From Limosilactobacillus difficilis (GTDB lineage Bacteria > Bacillota > Bacilli > Lactobacillales > Lactobacillaceae), in NCBI RefSeq assembly GCF_947387495.1, contig NZ_CANDNU010000001.1, forward strand, positions 34,669-98,668: a stretch of 64,000 nt of DNA. Reading direction: 5' to 3'. Shown one piece after another: positions 1-9,196 of the stretch. The position numbers were made by a program, and so were the translations under genes. Every line of letters begins with the position of its first letter. The first letter of the stretch is position 1. The notes beneath the pieces were generated by a model, which was not told where the DNA came from, searched no databases, and saw nothing but the letters and a program-made list of their open reading frames with translations.

Positions 1-1
1 T

Positions 2-55
2 CAGCAGATGCACGAGTGGGACCGTCGGCTGAAATTAAATCCGCGCAAGAATTGA
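2..55 (+). CDS. C-terminal tail of an upstream gene (possibly recO), partial
   Basis: Reading frame 2 is open from the window edge to a TGA at 53-55 and encodes a basic, hydrophilic tail (QQMHEWDRRLKLNPRKN). The family cannot be recognised from 17 residues. In related bacteria recO often lies just upstream of glyQ, so a RecO tail is plausible. The stop codon overlaps the -35 box of the glyQ promoter. Frame 1 is also open until a TAG near position 110, so even the frame is not certain. Confidence 0.35.
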   Translation, partial: QQMHEWDRRLKLNPRKN

Positions 56-80
56 CAAGGGCTCGATTTTTTTCTATGAT
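52..80 (+). promoter_or_regulatory. glyQS promoter
   Basis: A perfect -35 TTGACA (52-57) and a -10 TATGAT (75-80) are separated by 17 bp. Transcription should begin near 86-88, which leaves a leader of about 240 nt containing the T-box. Confidence 0.85.
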
Positions 81-85
81 GATGA

Positions 86-312
86 CGTTCACATTTAAAT
101 CAAGAAAATAGCATTGATGGAGATTAGATTGGATGCAGACCTCAGCGAGTGCGGGTTAGTGGGAGCCGCGTGGTTCTGTTTCAGTGTGGCACTTCGGAGT
201 TATTGAATGAAGCTGTTTCGCGTCGAGCGGAAAAGCAGGGTGGAACCGCGAATTTGAATTCGTCCCTGCAACAACCAGGTTAGTGTAACTTGGCTGTTGC
301 AGGGCTTTTTTT
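86..312 (+). ncRNA. T-box leader (glycine) with intrinsic terminator
   Basis: The conserved T-box sequence AGGGTGGAACCGCG is at 237-250. It is followed by a terminator stem pairing CCCTGCAACAACCA (264-277) with TGGCTGTTGCAGGG (291-304), then seven T residues (306-312). The T-box sequence would instead pair with part of the terminator to form the antiterminator. A GGC triplet followed by A at 188-190 is a plausible specifier matching glycine, fitting the downstream glyQS genes; the specifier assignment is by eye. Uncharged tRNA-Gly would bind the leader and allow readthrough. Confidence 0.9.
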
Positions 313-328
313 GAAAGGAAGGATCTTG

Positions 329-1300
329 ATGGCAAAGACACTGAGTGTGCAAGACATTATTTTCACACTAGAACAATATTGGGCCAAGCAGGGCTGCATG
401 TTGATGCAGGCCTATGATACTGAGAAGGGTGCCGGGACGATGAGTCCGTATACTTTCTTACGGGCAATTGGGCCGGAACCCTGGAATGCGGCTTACGTGG
501 AACCTTCACGGCGGCCAGCAGATGGTCGTTATGGGGAAAATCCGAACCGGCTCTACCAACACCACCAATTCCAGGTGATCATGAAGCCATCGCCGGAAAA
601 CATCCAAGACCTTTATCTGGGAAGCCTGGAAGAATTGGGAATCAAGCCACAAGAACACGACATCCGTTTTGTTGAAGACAACTGGGAAAATCCGTCGATG
701 GGTTGTGCCGGTGTCGGTTGGGAAATCTGGCTAGACGGGATGGAAGTTACCCAGTTCACCTACTTCCAAGTAGTGGGGGAGTTGCCGATGAACCCCGTTG
801 CTTCTGAAGTTACTTATGGTTTGGAACGGCTAGCAGAGTATATTCAAAATGTTGATTCCGTCTTCGATCTAGAATGGGCGGATGGCGTCAAATACGGCGA
901 TATTTTCAAAGAGCCGGAATATGAGCATTCAAAGTATGCCTTTGAAGAAAGTAACCAGGAAATGCTTCTGCAAGCCTTTCATGATTATGAGGCAGAAGCC
1001 AAGCGGCTGATTAAGCTTGGCTTGGTTCACCCCGCCTATGATTACGTTTTGAAATGCAGTCATACCTTTAACCTCCTGGATGCGCGGGGCGCGGTTTCCG
1101 TTACTGAACGGGCTGGTTATTTGCACCGTATCCGGATCATGGCAAAGTCGATTGCCAAAGCCTTCGTTGAGGAACGGCGCAAGCGTGGCTTCCCGCTGAT
1201 TCACGATGATCAGCTCCGGCAAAAGACGCTGGCCGAATACACCAAGAAGGCGGAAAAAGCCAAGCAACGGGCCAAGAAACAGCACAAGGGGGATAAGTAA
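329..1300 (+). CDS. glyQ: Glycine--tRNA ligase alpha subunit
   Basis: This is the catalytic subunit of the tetrameric (alpha2beta2) glycyl-tRNA synthetase, which charges tRNA-Gly in the cytoplasm. The 323-residue product starts [12 protein letters not shown] and carries the family signatures [10 protein letters not shown] and [14 protein letters not shown], the class II motif 2 region. A longer frame opens at 290, but that codon lies inside the T-box terminator. ATG 329 follows GAAAGGAAGG and gives the usual N-terminus. The C-terminus ends in a lysine-rich helix that makes the protein slightly longer than many homologues. It is translated with glyS, two bases downstream, and controlled by the glycine T-box leader. 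Confidence 0.97.
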   Translation: MAKTLSVQDIIFTLEQYWAKQGCMLMQAYDTEKGAGTMSPYTFLRAIGPEPWNAAYVEPSRRPADGRYGENPNRLYQHHQFQVIMKPSPENIQDLYLGSLEELGIKPQEHDIRFVEDNWENPSMGCAGVGWEIWLDGMEVTQFTYFQVVGELPMNPVASEVTYGLERLAEYIQNVDSVFDLEWADGVKYGDIFKEPEYEHSKYAFEESNQEMLLQAFHDYEAEAKRLIKLGLVHPAYDYVLKCSHTFNLLDARGAVSVTERAGYLHRIRIMAKSIAKAFVEERRKRGFPLIHDDQLRQKTLAEYTKKAEKAKQRAKKQHKGDK

Positions 1301-1302
1301 TC

Positions 1303-3381
1303 ATGGCTAATACGTATTTACTAGAAGTCGGCGTAGAAGAGATGCCTGCCCATGTGGTCACACCAAGTATCAAGCAGCTGCACCAGCGAGTTGCTAACTA
1401 CCTCAAAGAAGAACGCATTTCTTTTGATCAGATCAAAGAATTTGCTACTCCGCGGCGGCTGGCTCTGCTCATCTCAGGTCTGAGTGATGAACAGCCTGAC
1501 ATTGACGAGTCAGTTAAAGGCCCAGCCAAAAAGATTGCCCAGGATGCTGATGGCAATTGGACCAAAGCGGCAATCGGTTTTACCCGTGGTCAGGGCGCAA
1601 CGGTTGATGATATTGAATTCAAGGAAGTTAAGGGTGTTGAATACGTCTTTGTTGAAAAGCATATTGCGGGCAAGCCGGTGGCAAAAGTCCTGCAGGGACT
1701 GCCAAGTGTCATCACCGCGATGACTTTTCCGACTTTGATGAAGTGGGGCTACAATAACCTCCAATTTATCCGGCCAATTCGTTGGCTCGTTTCACTTTTG
1801 AATGACCAAGTCGTTCCGTTTAAGATCTTGGATGTTACTGCTGGTCGGACGACCCGCGGTCACCGGTTCCTTGGTCATAATCTTGATTTGAAGCAGGCTA
1901 GTGATTACGAAGCAGCACTGAAGGATGACTTTGTGATCGCCGACCAAGCCCAGCGAAAGCAATTGATTGTTGATCAGATTCACCAAATTGCTGCCGCCCA
2001 CAAGTGGGATGTTGATCGTGACGATAATCTGTTAGAAGAAGTTAACAACTTGGTTGAATGGCCGACCGCTTTTGCGGGTGACTTTGATCCCAAGTACCTG
2101 GAATTGCCTGAAGTGGTTTTGATCACTTCGATGCGGGATAATCAGCGTTTCTTCTGTGTTCGTGGCGATGATGGCAAGCTCTTGCCACACTTCATCTCTG
2201 TTCGCAATGGTAATGAAAAGCACCTCGCTAACGTCATCAAGGGTAATGAACGGGTCTTGGTTCCCCGCTTGGAAGATGCCAAGTTTTTCTACCAGGAAGA
2301 TCAAAAAATCACCATCAGCCAGTATGTTGAACGCTTAAAGCGGGTCAGCTTCCACGACAAAATCGGTTCGATGGCCGAAAAATTAGCCCGGGTGACTGTC
2401 TTGGCTCAGTTAATCGGCAAGCAGGTTGGCTTATCTGACCAGGAATTGACGGACCTCAAGCGGGCTAGCCAAATCTACAAGTTTGACTTAACTACCCAAA
2501 TGGTCGGTGAATTTGCCGAATTGCAGGGCTACATGGGTGATATTTACGCCCGCCTGCAGGGTGAAGATGACGCGGTTGCCACGGCCATTCAGGAACAGTA
2601 CATGCCGGTATCAGCGGAGGGAGCGCTGCCGCATACGACTGTCGGGACTGTCCTTTCAATTGCGGATAAGCTTGATAGCATCATGAGCTTTTTTGCGGTC
2701 AACATGATTCCGAGTGGTTCCAATGACCCTTATGCTTTGCGCAGGCAAGCTTACGGAATCGTTCGTATTATCGCTTCGCGGGGCTGGCAAGTGCCATTGA
2801 TGGATATGAGCCAGCAGTACAGTGACGCTTTGAAGCAAGCAGGAGTTGCCAACCAGCTGGACTTTGCCAAACACGCTCGTGATGTGCGCGAGTTCTTCCT
2901 GGACCGCTTACGCCAGCTCTTCCACGGCGAAAAGTTGCGGCATGACATCGTTGACGCTGTGACTGCTACCCGGCAAAATGACATCGATGCTGTGATTGAA
3001 GCTGCTAAGGCCTTGGATGAACGGAAAGATAAGCCGGACTTTAAGGGAGCAATTGAGGCACTAACTCGGGTTTGCCGGCTGGCAAAGAAGGGCAAACTGG
3101 CTCCAGATGACTGGCACATTGACCCGCAGCACTTTGAAGCCGATTCAGAACAGCAGTTGCTGACTGCAACTAAAGAGCTGCAAGCAAAATTTGCTCAGCA
3201 GAGTCTGGCTCAACACCTTGATGGCCTTTTGGCTTTGGAGCCAGTTATCACAAAATACTTTGATGACAATATGATCATGGCTAAGGATGAAGCTGTTCGG
3301 CACAACCGGCTGGCCCAACTCAGTATCATTGCTCATATGACGGAGGAATTCGGTAACCTTGACAAATTGATTGTCAAGTAG
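1303..3381 (+). CDS. glyS: Glycine--tRNA ligase beta subunit
   Basis: This is the tRNA-binding partner of GlyQ, needed for glycylation of tRNA-Gly. The 692-residue length and N-terminus (LLEVGVEEMPAHVV) are typical for the family. The middle part has the conserved FPTLMKWG and ITSMRDNQRFF segments, and the last quarter is a helical anticodon-binding (DALR-like) domain. It starts two bases after the glyQ stop with an AAGGGGGA ribosome binding site inside the glyQ end, so the two subunits are co-transcribed and probably translationally coupled. No strong terminator separates it from dnaG. Confidence 0.97.
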   Translation: MANTYLLEVGVEEMPAHVVTPSIKQLHQRVANYLKEERISFDQIKEFATPRRLALLISGLSDEQPDIDESVKGPAKKIAQDADGNWTKAAIGFTRGQGATVDDIEFKEVKGVEYVFVEKHIAGKPVAKVLQGLPSVITAMTFPTLMKWGYNNLQFIRPIRWLVSLLNDQVVPFKILDVTAGRTTRGHRFLGHNLDLKQASDYEAALKDDFVIADQAQRKQLIVDQIHQIAAAHKWDVDRDDNLLEEVNNLVEWPTAFAGDFDPKYLELPEVVLITSMRDNQRFFCVRGDDGKLLPHFISVRNGNEKHLANVIKGNERVLVPRLEDAKFFYQEDQKITISQYVERLKRVSFHDKIGSMAEKLARVTVLAQLIGKQVGLSDQELTDLKRASQIYKFDLTTQMVGEFAELQGYMGDIYARLQGEDDAVATAIQEQYMPVSAEGALPHTTVGTVLSIADKLDSIMSFFAVNMIPSGSNDPYALRRQAYGIVRIIASRGWQVPLMDMSQQYSDALKQAGVANQLDFAKHARDVREFFLDRLRQLFHGEKLRHDIVDAVTATRQNDIDAVIEAAKALDERKDKPDFKGAIEALTRVCRLAKKGKLAPDDWHIDPQHFEADSEQQLLTATKELQAKFAQQSLAQHLDGLLALEPVITKYFDDNMIMAKDEAVRHNRLAQLSIIAHMTEEFGNLDKLIVK

Positions 3382-3453
3382 TAAATTAAAATAGCATTGG
3401 CAAATTAGTATGCCCTTAGTGGCGCTTTTTTGCCTTTCGTGGTAAATAAGGGG

Positions 3454-3483
3454 AAGGTCGCGTTCGTATTAGAAGGCGACCTT
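3454..3483 (+). promoter_or_regulatory. Hairpin in the dnaG leader
   Basis: Perfect 8-bp arms AAGGTCGC (3454-3461) and GCGACCTT (3476-3483) flank a 14-nt loop. Only a short T run follows (3482-3484), so this could be a weak terminator for glyQS or a processing/pausing structure ahead of dnaG-rpoD. I could not identify a convincing promoter in the 137-bp gap. Confidence 0.45.
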
Positions 3484-3518
3484 TCTGTGCTAATAATCAA
3501 GTTAAGAGGGGTGAGTGC

Positions 3519-5402
3519 GTGGCTCGTGTTTCAAAAGATTTTGTGGACACCGTTCGTAACACCGTTGACATTGCTGATGTTATTGGCCAGTATGTCCAGC
3601 TTCGGCCAGCTGGTAAATCCTTAATGGCGCTTTGCCCTTTCCATGATGAGCGAACCCCTTCCTTTTCGGTCGACGAAAAAAAGCAATTTTTCTATTGTTT
3701 CAGTTGTCACCGTGGTGGGGATGTTTTCACCTTTTTGGAGGATCTCAAAAACGAATCCTTTGCCGAAGCCCTCGCCGAAGTGGCAAACTTTGCTCATCTT
3801 TCGATGCCAGCGGACTGGCAAGCCCAGACTGAGAAGAAAACAAATTCTGGAGCCTCTTCTCGTTATCACCAGCTTGTAAGTCTTCAACAGCAGGCAATGG
3901 AGCTTTACCATCATGTCTTGATGCATACCGCTGCGGGTGAGCCTGGCCGTCGCTATTTAAAGCGGCGCGGAATGACGCGTGAGATGATCGACCAGTTTCA
4001 CATTGGTTTTGCTCCTGAACAGCGGATTTTAAAGCAGTATTTTACCGAGAAGAAGGTTGATTACCAGTTGCTTCGCCAATCAGGCCTGTTTACGACTGGA
4101 CGGGGTGATGCAGAGGAACTGACTGATCGTTTTATCAATCGGCTGATGTTCCCAATCCTAAATGGTAACGGCCAAGTGATCGCCTTCTCTGGGCGATTGC
4201 TAACGACGCGGGGCACGGATCTGCCGAAGTACTTAAACAGTCCGGATACGCCAATTTTCGACAAAAGTCAGCTATTGTTTAATTACGATCAGGCAAAAAC
4301 GGCTGCGCGCAAGGCAGGCAAACTAATCCTATTTGAAGGATTCATGGATGTTATTTCGGCTTTTAGCGCTGGTGTCAAGAATGGGGTTGCCTCGATGGGA
4401 ACGAGTTTTACTGGAGAGCAGGTCCAATTGATTGTGTCGACAACGGCCCAGCTTGATATTTGCTATGATGGCGACGATCCTGGGCAAAATGCCATCAACC
4501 GGGCACTGAAGCTGATTAACCAAGAAGCCCGACGTCCTTTGACTCTGCGGGTAGTTCAGTTGCCGGCAGGGATTGATCCTGATGAGTATATCCAGAAATA
4601 TGGGGGAGCCCAATTTCGCCAGTTTTTGAACCACCATGAGGAATCGCCGGTGAGTTTTCAGCTTCGCTATCTACGGCGAGGTTTAGACCTGACCAACCAA
4701 GCGGAACGGCTAAGCTACCTCAATGCCGCTTTAGCGGTGGTAGCAACGGAGAAAGATCCCCTTGGTCGTGACATGTATGTTCAGCAGTTAGCTCAGGAAT
4801 TCAAATTAGATTCTCAAGCCTTGGCGGCCCAGTTACAGACTATTTTGCACCGGCGGGGTGGGAGTGAACACCAGACAGTGCATCGTCATTTTGCTAGGCA
4901 AAACGGGCGAGCCACACCCCAGATTGATACCGCAGTGGCAGATCAGCCTAGCCAGACGGAGCAGGCGGAGCAGATGCTGTTTTATTCCTTGCTGGCTGAT
5001 GATGGTAGCTATGAACGTTTACGAGCGAATGCCGCACAATTTAGTTTTCCGGATCGATCATATGATCAGCTATACCACATTTTTCAGCAGGTCCAGGCAA
5101 CAGCTCCGGATCGTTTGGTTCGGCCTGATGACTTAATGGCAAAGCTGCCGGATGCTAATTTAAAGGCGTTATTGGCTTCTATTCAAGCCCGGTCAAATAA
5201 ACAAGTCCTTAGTGAGCGGGCTTTTGATGATCTGGTTCGCTTCTTGACACAAAAGGTTCCTTTGGACGCTCAAATTGAAAAGACCAAGGCAGCCTTACAA
5301 GAAGCCAGTGCGGTTCACAATGACGATCTTGAAACAACATTAACTGCGAAACTCGTGCAGTTGTATGCTCAGCAACAACAACTCAAAACGGAGGAAAGTT
5401 AA
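3519..5402 (+). CDS. dnaG: DNA primase
   Basis: DnaG synthesises the RNA primers that start Okazaki fragments. The 627-residue product has the CHC2 zinc finger (Cys39, His42, Cys60, Cys63), then the Toprim RNA-polymerase core with [11 protein letters not shown] and the acidic [11 protein letters not shown] segment, and a C-terminal DnaB-helicase-binding region. The start is GTG at 3519, preceded by AAGAGGGGTGA; it gives the normal [11 protein letters not shown]-terminus. rpoD begins one base after its stop, recreating the classical primase-sigma part of the macromolecular synthesis operon. Confidence 0.96.
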   Translation: MARVSKDFVDTVRNTVDIADVIGQYVQLRPAGKSLMALCPFHDERTPSFSVDEKKQFFYCFSCHRGGDVFTFLEDLKNESFAEALAEVANFAHLSMPADWQAQTEKKTNSGASSRYHQLVSLQQQAMELYHHVLMHTAAGEPGRRYLKRRGMTREMIDQFHIGFAPEQRILKQYFTEKKVDYQLLRQSGLFTTGRGDAEELTDRFINRLMFPILNGNGQVIAFSGRLLTTRGTDLPKYLNSPDTPIFDKSQLLFNYDQAKTAARKAGKLILFEGFMDVISAFSAGVKNGVASMGTSFTGEQVQLIVSTTAQLDICYDGDDPGQNAINRALKLINQEARRPLTLRVVQLPAGIDPDEYIQKYGGAQFRQFLNHHEESPVSFQLRYLRRGLDLTNQAERLSYLNAALAVVATEKDPLGRDMYVQQLAQEFKLDSQALAAQLQTILHRRGGSEHQTVHRHFARQNGRATPQIDTAVADQPSQTEQAEQMLFYSLLADDGSYERLRANAAQFSFPDRSYDQLYHIFQQVQATAPDRLVRPDDLMAKLPDANLKALLASIQARSNKQVLSERAFDDLVRFLTQKVPLDAQIEKTKAALQEASAVHNDDLETTLTAKLVQLYAQQQQLKTEES

Positions 5403-5403
5403 T

Positions 5404-6546
5404 ATGGCAAAGAGTAAGAAAAAGAATGTTATGATTTCCAACTTAGATCACTTTGACCAAAAAGATTATGACGCCGCAGTTGGTAAATTAATCCGCAAGT
5501 ATAAGAAAGCTAAGCAGATCAAGTACAGTGATCTGACCAAAGAATTGGCACAACCGTTTGAGTTAAACGCTGATGGAATGGACAACTTGATTCAAAATGT
5601 TGAAGATGCCGGTATTAGTGTTGTTGACGAAAACGGTGAGCCGGACCCGCGCGCACTGAAGGCCACGGAAAAGCTAACCAAGAAGGCGATGAAGGATACG
5701 AGTGCGCCTTCCAGTGTCAAGATTAACGACCCTGTGCGGATGTACTTGAAGGAAATTGGGCGGGTACCATTGCTGACAGCCGACCAGGAAGTCGAATTGG
5801 CGCTGCGAATTGAAAAAGGCGACGAGGAAGCCAAGCAGGAGTTGGCCGAAGCTAATCTTCGGTTGGTGGTTTCGATTGCTAAGCGTTATGTCGGTCGGGG
5901 GATGCAGTTCCTTGACTTGATTCAGGAAGGGAACATGGGGCTGATGAAGGCTGTCGAAAAGTTCGACTACCGGAAGGGCTTCAAATTTTCCACTTACGCG
6001 ACATGGTGGATTCGGCAAGCAATTACGCGGGCAATTGCCGATCAGGCGCGGACGATTCGGATTCCGGTTCATATGGTTGAAACGATCAATAAATTGATTC
6101 GGATTCAGCGACAACTGCTTCAGGACCTCGGACGGGAACCACTGCCCGAAGAAATTGGGGCGGAAATGGACATGCCGACCTCCAAGGTGCGTGATATCTT
6201 GAAGATCGCTCAGGAACCGGTTTCTCTGGAAACGCCAATTGGTGAAGAAGACGATTCCCACCTTGGGGACTTCATTGAAGACCAGGATGCAACGAGTCCG
6301 GCCGACCACGCCGCCAACGAGATGATGAAAAAGCAGCTGGAAAACGTTCTGGACACGTTGACGGACCGGGAAGAAAACGTCTTGCGGCTTCGTTTCGGCC
6401 TCGATGACGGACGGACGCGGACCTTGGAAGAAGTCGGAAAGGTCTTTGGTGTTACGCGTGAACGGATTCGGCAAATCGAAGCCAAGGCGCTCCGCAAGCT
6501 CCGTCATCCGTCACGGTCCAAGCAACTGAAGGATTTTCTGGAATAA
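5404..6546 (+). CDS. rpoD: RNA polymerase primary sigma factor (SigA/RpoD)
   Basis: This housekeeping sigma factor directs RNA polymerase to TTGACA/TATAAT promoters, which match the promoters seen across this window. The 380-residue protein has a short region 1.1, then region 1.2 ([16 protein letters not shown]), region 2 ([20 protein letters not shown]), region 3, and region 4 with the helix-turn-helix [20 protein letters not shown]. An in-frame start at 5365 would add 13 residues inside dnaG. ATG 5404, with GGAGGAAAG just upstream at the end of dnaG, gives the family-like MAKSKKK start. A strong terminator follows. Confidence 0.97.
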   Translation: MAKSKKKNVMISNLDHFDQKDYDAAVGKLIRKYKKAKQIKYSDLTKELAQPFELNADGMDNLIQNVEDAGISVVDENGEPDPRALKATEKLTKKAMKDTSAPSSVKINDPVRMYLKEIGRVPLLTADQEVELALRIEKGDEEAKQELAEANLRLVVSIAKRYVGRGMQFLDLIQEGNMGLMKAVEKFDYRKGFKFSTYATWWIRQAITRAIADQARTIRIPVHMVETINKLIRIQRQLLQDLGREPLPEEIGAEMDMPTSKVRDILKIAQEPVSLETPIGEEDDSHLGDFIEDQDATSPADHAANEMMKKQLENVLDTLTDREENVLRLRFGLDDGRTRTLEEVGKVFGVTRERIRQIEAKALRKLRHPSRSKQLKDFLE

Positions 6547-6561
6547 GATGGTTTGAACCAC

Positions 6562-6612
6562 AAAAAAGGGCTTGATATCACGGATTGTAAATCCCCAATA
6601 TCAAGCCTTTTT
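6562..6612. terminator. Bidirectional terminator after rpoD
   Basis: Ten-base-pair arms GGCTTGATAT (6569-6578) and ATATCAAGCC (6598-6607) are flanked by A-rich sequence on the left and T residues on the right. It can therefore end both rpoD (+) and the convergent LtrA gene (-). Confidence 0.85.
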
Positions 6613-6629
6613 GCATTTAGAAGTTCTAT

Positions 6630-7748
6630 TTACTTTGTCCCCATTAATTTATAGTATAGTCTGATCATCATTCCGGTATTCAGGAGTGAGAGGATAGTGG
6701 TCGTCAGGGTAATCACCAGTATCGATGAAGATTGAATACAGATGAAGTAAGCAATAACAATTGAAATTGCTAAAACAAGAAGATTCAGTTGTTTAGATAA
6801 TTGAACTCGTTGCTTATTGTAATGGCTGGCTAAGATTATCCCAAGGTAGAATAATAGAATGCCTAAGTATAAGCACGATACGGCAAAGTTGTGGTTGGCA
6901 TGTTCTTCAGCGATAAACTTTAAGGACACGGTAATCAAACTCAGCCCGAATAAGTTGAAGTAGTGCAGGTAAATCAAAAGGTTACCGGTTTCGTGTCTTT
7001 GCTTTTCGTTAATTAAGTGATCAAATTCAACAATGTAGCTGAAGTACAGGGTGACCACGATTAGGAAGACGAAGACGGATACGAGATTGAAAGTTTGGGG
7101 CCGAAAATAATCAGCAATTCCGATGATCGTTTCACCAAAGGTTATGATAATCAAGAGGGTGAGCCGCTCAAGTAAGTGGGAAAAGATGATCGGATGCTGA
7201 CGGGTATATTTGCCGGTCGTTGCTGGCAAGAGCCAACTGATGATAATGCCCAGAAAGGCAATCCAGCGGCCAGCATGATTATCAAAAAGACCACCGATGA
7301 AAAGAGTTACCGTTCGCAGGAGCAGAATTAATGAAAAAACCTTGGCAATAGCCTGGTCATGATGGTTATTGCTCCTGAGATAGACGATTAAGTATTCGAT
7401 CATTAGGGTTAATGATAAAAGGCCAGCTGCAAAAAAGAAACTTTGCAAGTGTTGGACGCTCGTCTCCGTAAAGGCATTGGCCATATACAGGAGAATTCCC
7501 ATATCAATGAAGTAGAAAATAATATCTTTCCATGACGATTTTCCGTAACGGTTAGTGAAGACCGATTGAAACATCCATGAATTGATAAAGACGATTACAA
7601 TGACAGCAAAGACAAGAAAAGAAGTTGGGTTAACGATCCCGTGCTCGAGGTGGTGAATTAGCGCGGTCGCTTGCGATAACGTGTAGGCAAAGACCAAGTC
7701 GTAAAACAGTTCAATCATCGAAACACGTTTGGTGAGGATCTGATCCAT
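6630..7748 (-). CDS. LtrA-family (low temperature requirement) membrane protein
   Basis: This is a 372-residue integral membrane protein with about ten hydrophobic segments. It resembles the low-temperature-requirement A family, named from Listeria and of unsettled biochemical function. The N-terminus KRVSMIELFYDLVFAYTLSQ and the internal HLLERLTLLIIITFGETIIG are typical family blocks; the second carries the conserved ER..L and GE residues. ATG 7748 follows TAAGGAGGTG at ideal spacing. The next gene upstream on the same strand is the ABM-like gene at 7777-8103, 28 bp away, so the two may form a small operon. By eye the DNA is more A+T rich than the flanking core genes, which suggests accessory status. 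Confidence 0.8.
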   Translation of the reverse strand: MDQILTKRVSMIELFYDLVFAYTLSQATALIHHLEHGIVNPTSFLVFAVIVIVFINSWMFQSVFTNRYGKSSWKDIIFYFIDMGILLYMANAFTETSVQHLQSFFFAAGLLSLTLMIEYLIVYLRSNNHHDQAIAKVFSLILLLRTVTLFIGGLFDNHAGRWIAFLGIIISWLLPATTGKYTRQHPIIFSHLLERLTLLIIITFGETIIGIADYFRPQTFNLVSVFVFLIVVTLYFSYIVEFDHLINEKQRHETGNLLIYLHYFNLFGLSLITVSLKFIAEEHANHNFAVSCLYLGILLFYLGIILASHYNKQRVQLSKQLNLLVLAISIVIAYFICIQSSSILVITLTTTILSLLNTGMMIRLYYKLMGTK

Positions 7749-7776
7749 TCCTTCACCTCCTTAGTTTTATTCAGAT

Positions 7777-8103
7777 TTACTTTCGTAGGAATTTATTGTC
7801 TTGGTTTGGTAATTTTTCGGGGACAAAACGTTCTGCCCGCATATGCAGATCATATTTCTCCCGCAATTTCGCAAGTTCAGTCATCATAGGCGAGTCGTGA
7901 TCGGCATCAAGCGCTTCCTGACTTTCCCAGGAATCGATGAGCAACACCGTATGCGGGTCATTTAGTGGCTGGAAGTATTCATAACGCAAATTGCCTGGCT
8001 GCTGACGAATTTGATCAGCAATCCCACGACTTTCCATTTCTTGGACGAATTTTTGGGCGTTGTCATTTTCACCAGTGTAATAAAGATTCATCGTAAAACT
8101 CAT
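7777..8103 (-). CDS. Putative quinol monooxygenase-like (ABM/YgiN fold) small protein
   Basis: This 108-residue protein resembles antibiotic-biosynthesis-monooxygenase (ABM) ferredoxin-like-fold proteins. Recognisable parts are a first strand (MNLYYTG), a helix containing FVQEMESRG, a G-x-L-x-Y-E-Y-F strand, and the typical DSWESQEALDADHDSP segment followed by the last helix. Family members act on quinones or haem-like substrates without cofactor, but the substrate here cannot be told. AAGGAGGAAC precedes ATG 8103. It is probably co-transcribed with the LtrA-like gene and is divergent from the amidohydrolase gene. Confidence 0.7.
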   Translation of the reverse strand: MSFTMNLYYTGENDNAQKFVQEMESRGIADQIRQQPGNLRYEYFQPLNDPHTVLLIDSWESQEALDADHDSPMMTELAKLREKYDLHMRAERFVPEKLPNQDNKFLRK

Positions 8104-8197
8104 TATTGTTCCTCCTTTTCCCCATATTTTAAATTATTGAATTGAAAGATGCTACTATAATTGAATTGTGGCTAAAAGAATAATTGAGGTGATTAGG

Positions 8198-9115
8198 ATG
8201 AAAATTGATGCCTTTGCCCATATTCTGCCAGCAAAATTCTACCAACAGATGCTGGCAATTGACCCACAGATTCCCACAAAATATCCATTCATTAAGATTA
8301 AAACGCTTATTGATATGGACACGCGGCTAAGTAAGTGGCCAGATAAGTCGATCAAACAAGTAATTTCACTGGTGAATATCAATCCCGAAGATTATGTCAG
8401 CTCTGATAAATCTGCCAAACTATGTCACGCCGCAAATCAAGAACTGAGTACGATCGTCAGTGCTCATCCAGACTCTTTTGCTGCTGGTATTGCTATCTTA
8501 CCAATGAATAATATTAAAGAGGCGGTAAAGGTTATTAACGAGGTCGCTAAAAGTCCTGTTTTGGTTGGTGCCCAGATCTATACTCGTCATCTTGGTAAAA
8601 GCATTGCTGACCCAGAATTTAGGCCTGTTTTATCCCGGGCAGCTGAGCTTGGTATTCCATTATGGTTACACCCAGTTTTCGATCAACGGAAACCAGATAA
8701 TGAATTAGTATTCTCCTGGGAATATGAATTATCACAAGCGATGTTAGACTTGGTGCAAAGCGATCTCTTTGAAAAATATCCGGCAATCAAGATAATTGTT
8801 CATCATGCTGGAGCGATGGTGCTGTTTTTTGCTGGCCGAATTGAACATATCTTGGACCAGGTCCACGCAGCTGATTTTAGGAAGTTTTACGTTGACATGG
8901 CGATCCTCGGTAATCCGGCGGCTCTGCAATTGACAATTGACTATTACGGGATTGACCACGTTCTCTTTGGCACTGATGCGCCCTTTGCGGTTCAACCGAG
9001 CGGAGCCAGTGGGATTATTATTGACGCTATTAATAGTCTCGACCTATCAAAGGACGATTTAGCGAAACTTTACCATGGTAATTACGCGCGATTAGTTGCA
9101 GAGAAATCATTTTAA
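8198..9115 (+). CDS. Amidohydrolase family protein (ACMSD-like, COG2159 type)
   Basis: This 305-residue TIM-barrel metal hydrolase or decarboxylase resembles 2-amino-3-carboxymuconate semialdehyde decarboxylase relatives. Likely metal and active-site elements are His8 in the N-terminal DAFAHILP, the histidine in LWLHP, the HH pair in IIVHHAGAMV, and the aspartate in LFGTDAPF. The usual first-strand HxH reads FxH here. A GTG-initiated frame opens at 8168, but ATG 8198 has GAGGTGA five bases upstream and gives the family-like start MKIDAFAHIL. The substrate is unknown. The gene is divergent from the ABM-like gene and ends at a strong terminator. Confidence 0.72.
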   Translation: MKIDAFAHILPAKFYQQMLAIDPQIPTKYPFIKIKTLIDMDTRLSKWPDKSIKQVISLVNINPEDYVSSDKSAKLCHAANQELSTIVSAHPDSFAAGIAILPMNNIKEAVKVINEVAKSPVLVGAQIYTRHLGKSIADPEFRPVLSRAAELGIPLWLHPVFDQRKPDNELVFSWEYELSQAMLDLVQSDLFEKYPAIKIIVHHAGAMVLFFAGRIEHILDQVHAADFRKFYVDMAILGNPAALQLTIDYYGIDHVLFGTDAPFAVQPSGASGIIIDAINSLDLSKDDLAKLYHGNYARLVAEKSF

Positions 9116-9126
9116 AATTAGCTCAC

Positions 9127-9180
9127 AAAAAGTGCCTCATAATCGTTAGACCTTTGTCTGACAATTATGAGGCATTTTTA
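9127..9180. terminator. Bidirectional terminator between amidohydrolase gene and dapF
   Basis: Eleven-base-pair arms TGCCTCATAAT (9133-9143) and ATTATGAGGCA (9164-9174) continue into an inner GTTAGAC/GTCTGAC stem. A residues precede and T residues follow, so it can serve both convergent genes. Confidence 0.85.
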
Positions 9181-9196
9181 TTAATTAAAGGATGGA

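Noticed and set aside
5674-6507. A 277-codon open frame antisense to rpoD
   Set aside because: It lies wholly inside rpoD, has no ribosome binding site or recognisable domain, and mirrors rpoD codon usage.
8104-8197. Standard promoters in the divergent ABM/amidohydrolase gap
   Set aside because: A TATAAT at 8156-8161 is present, but no -35 fits at 16-18 bp better than TTATTG, and the minus-strand candidates are equally weak; not listed as a supported promoter.
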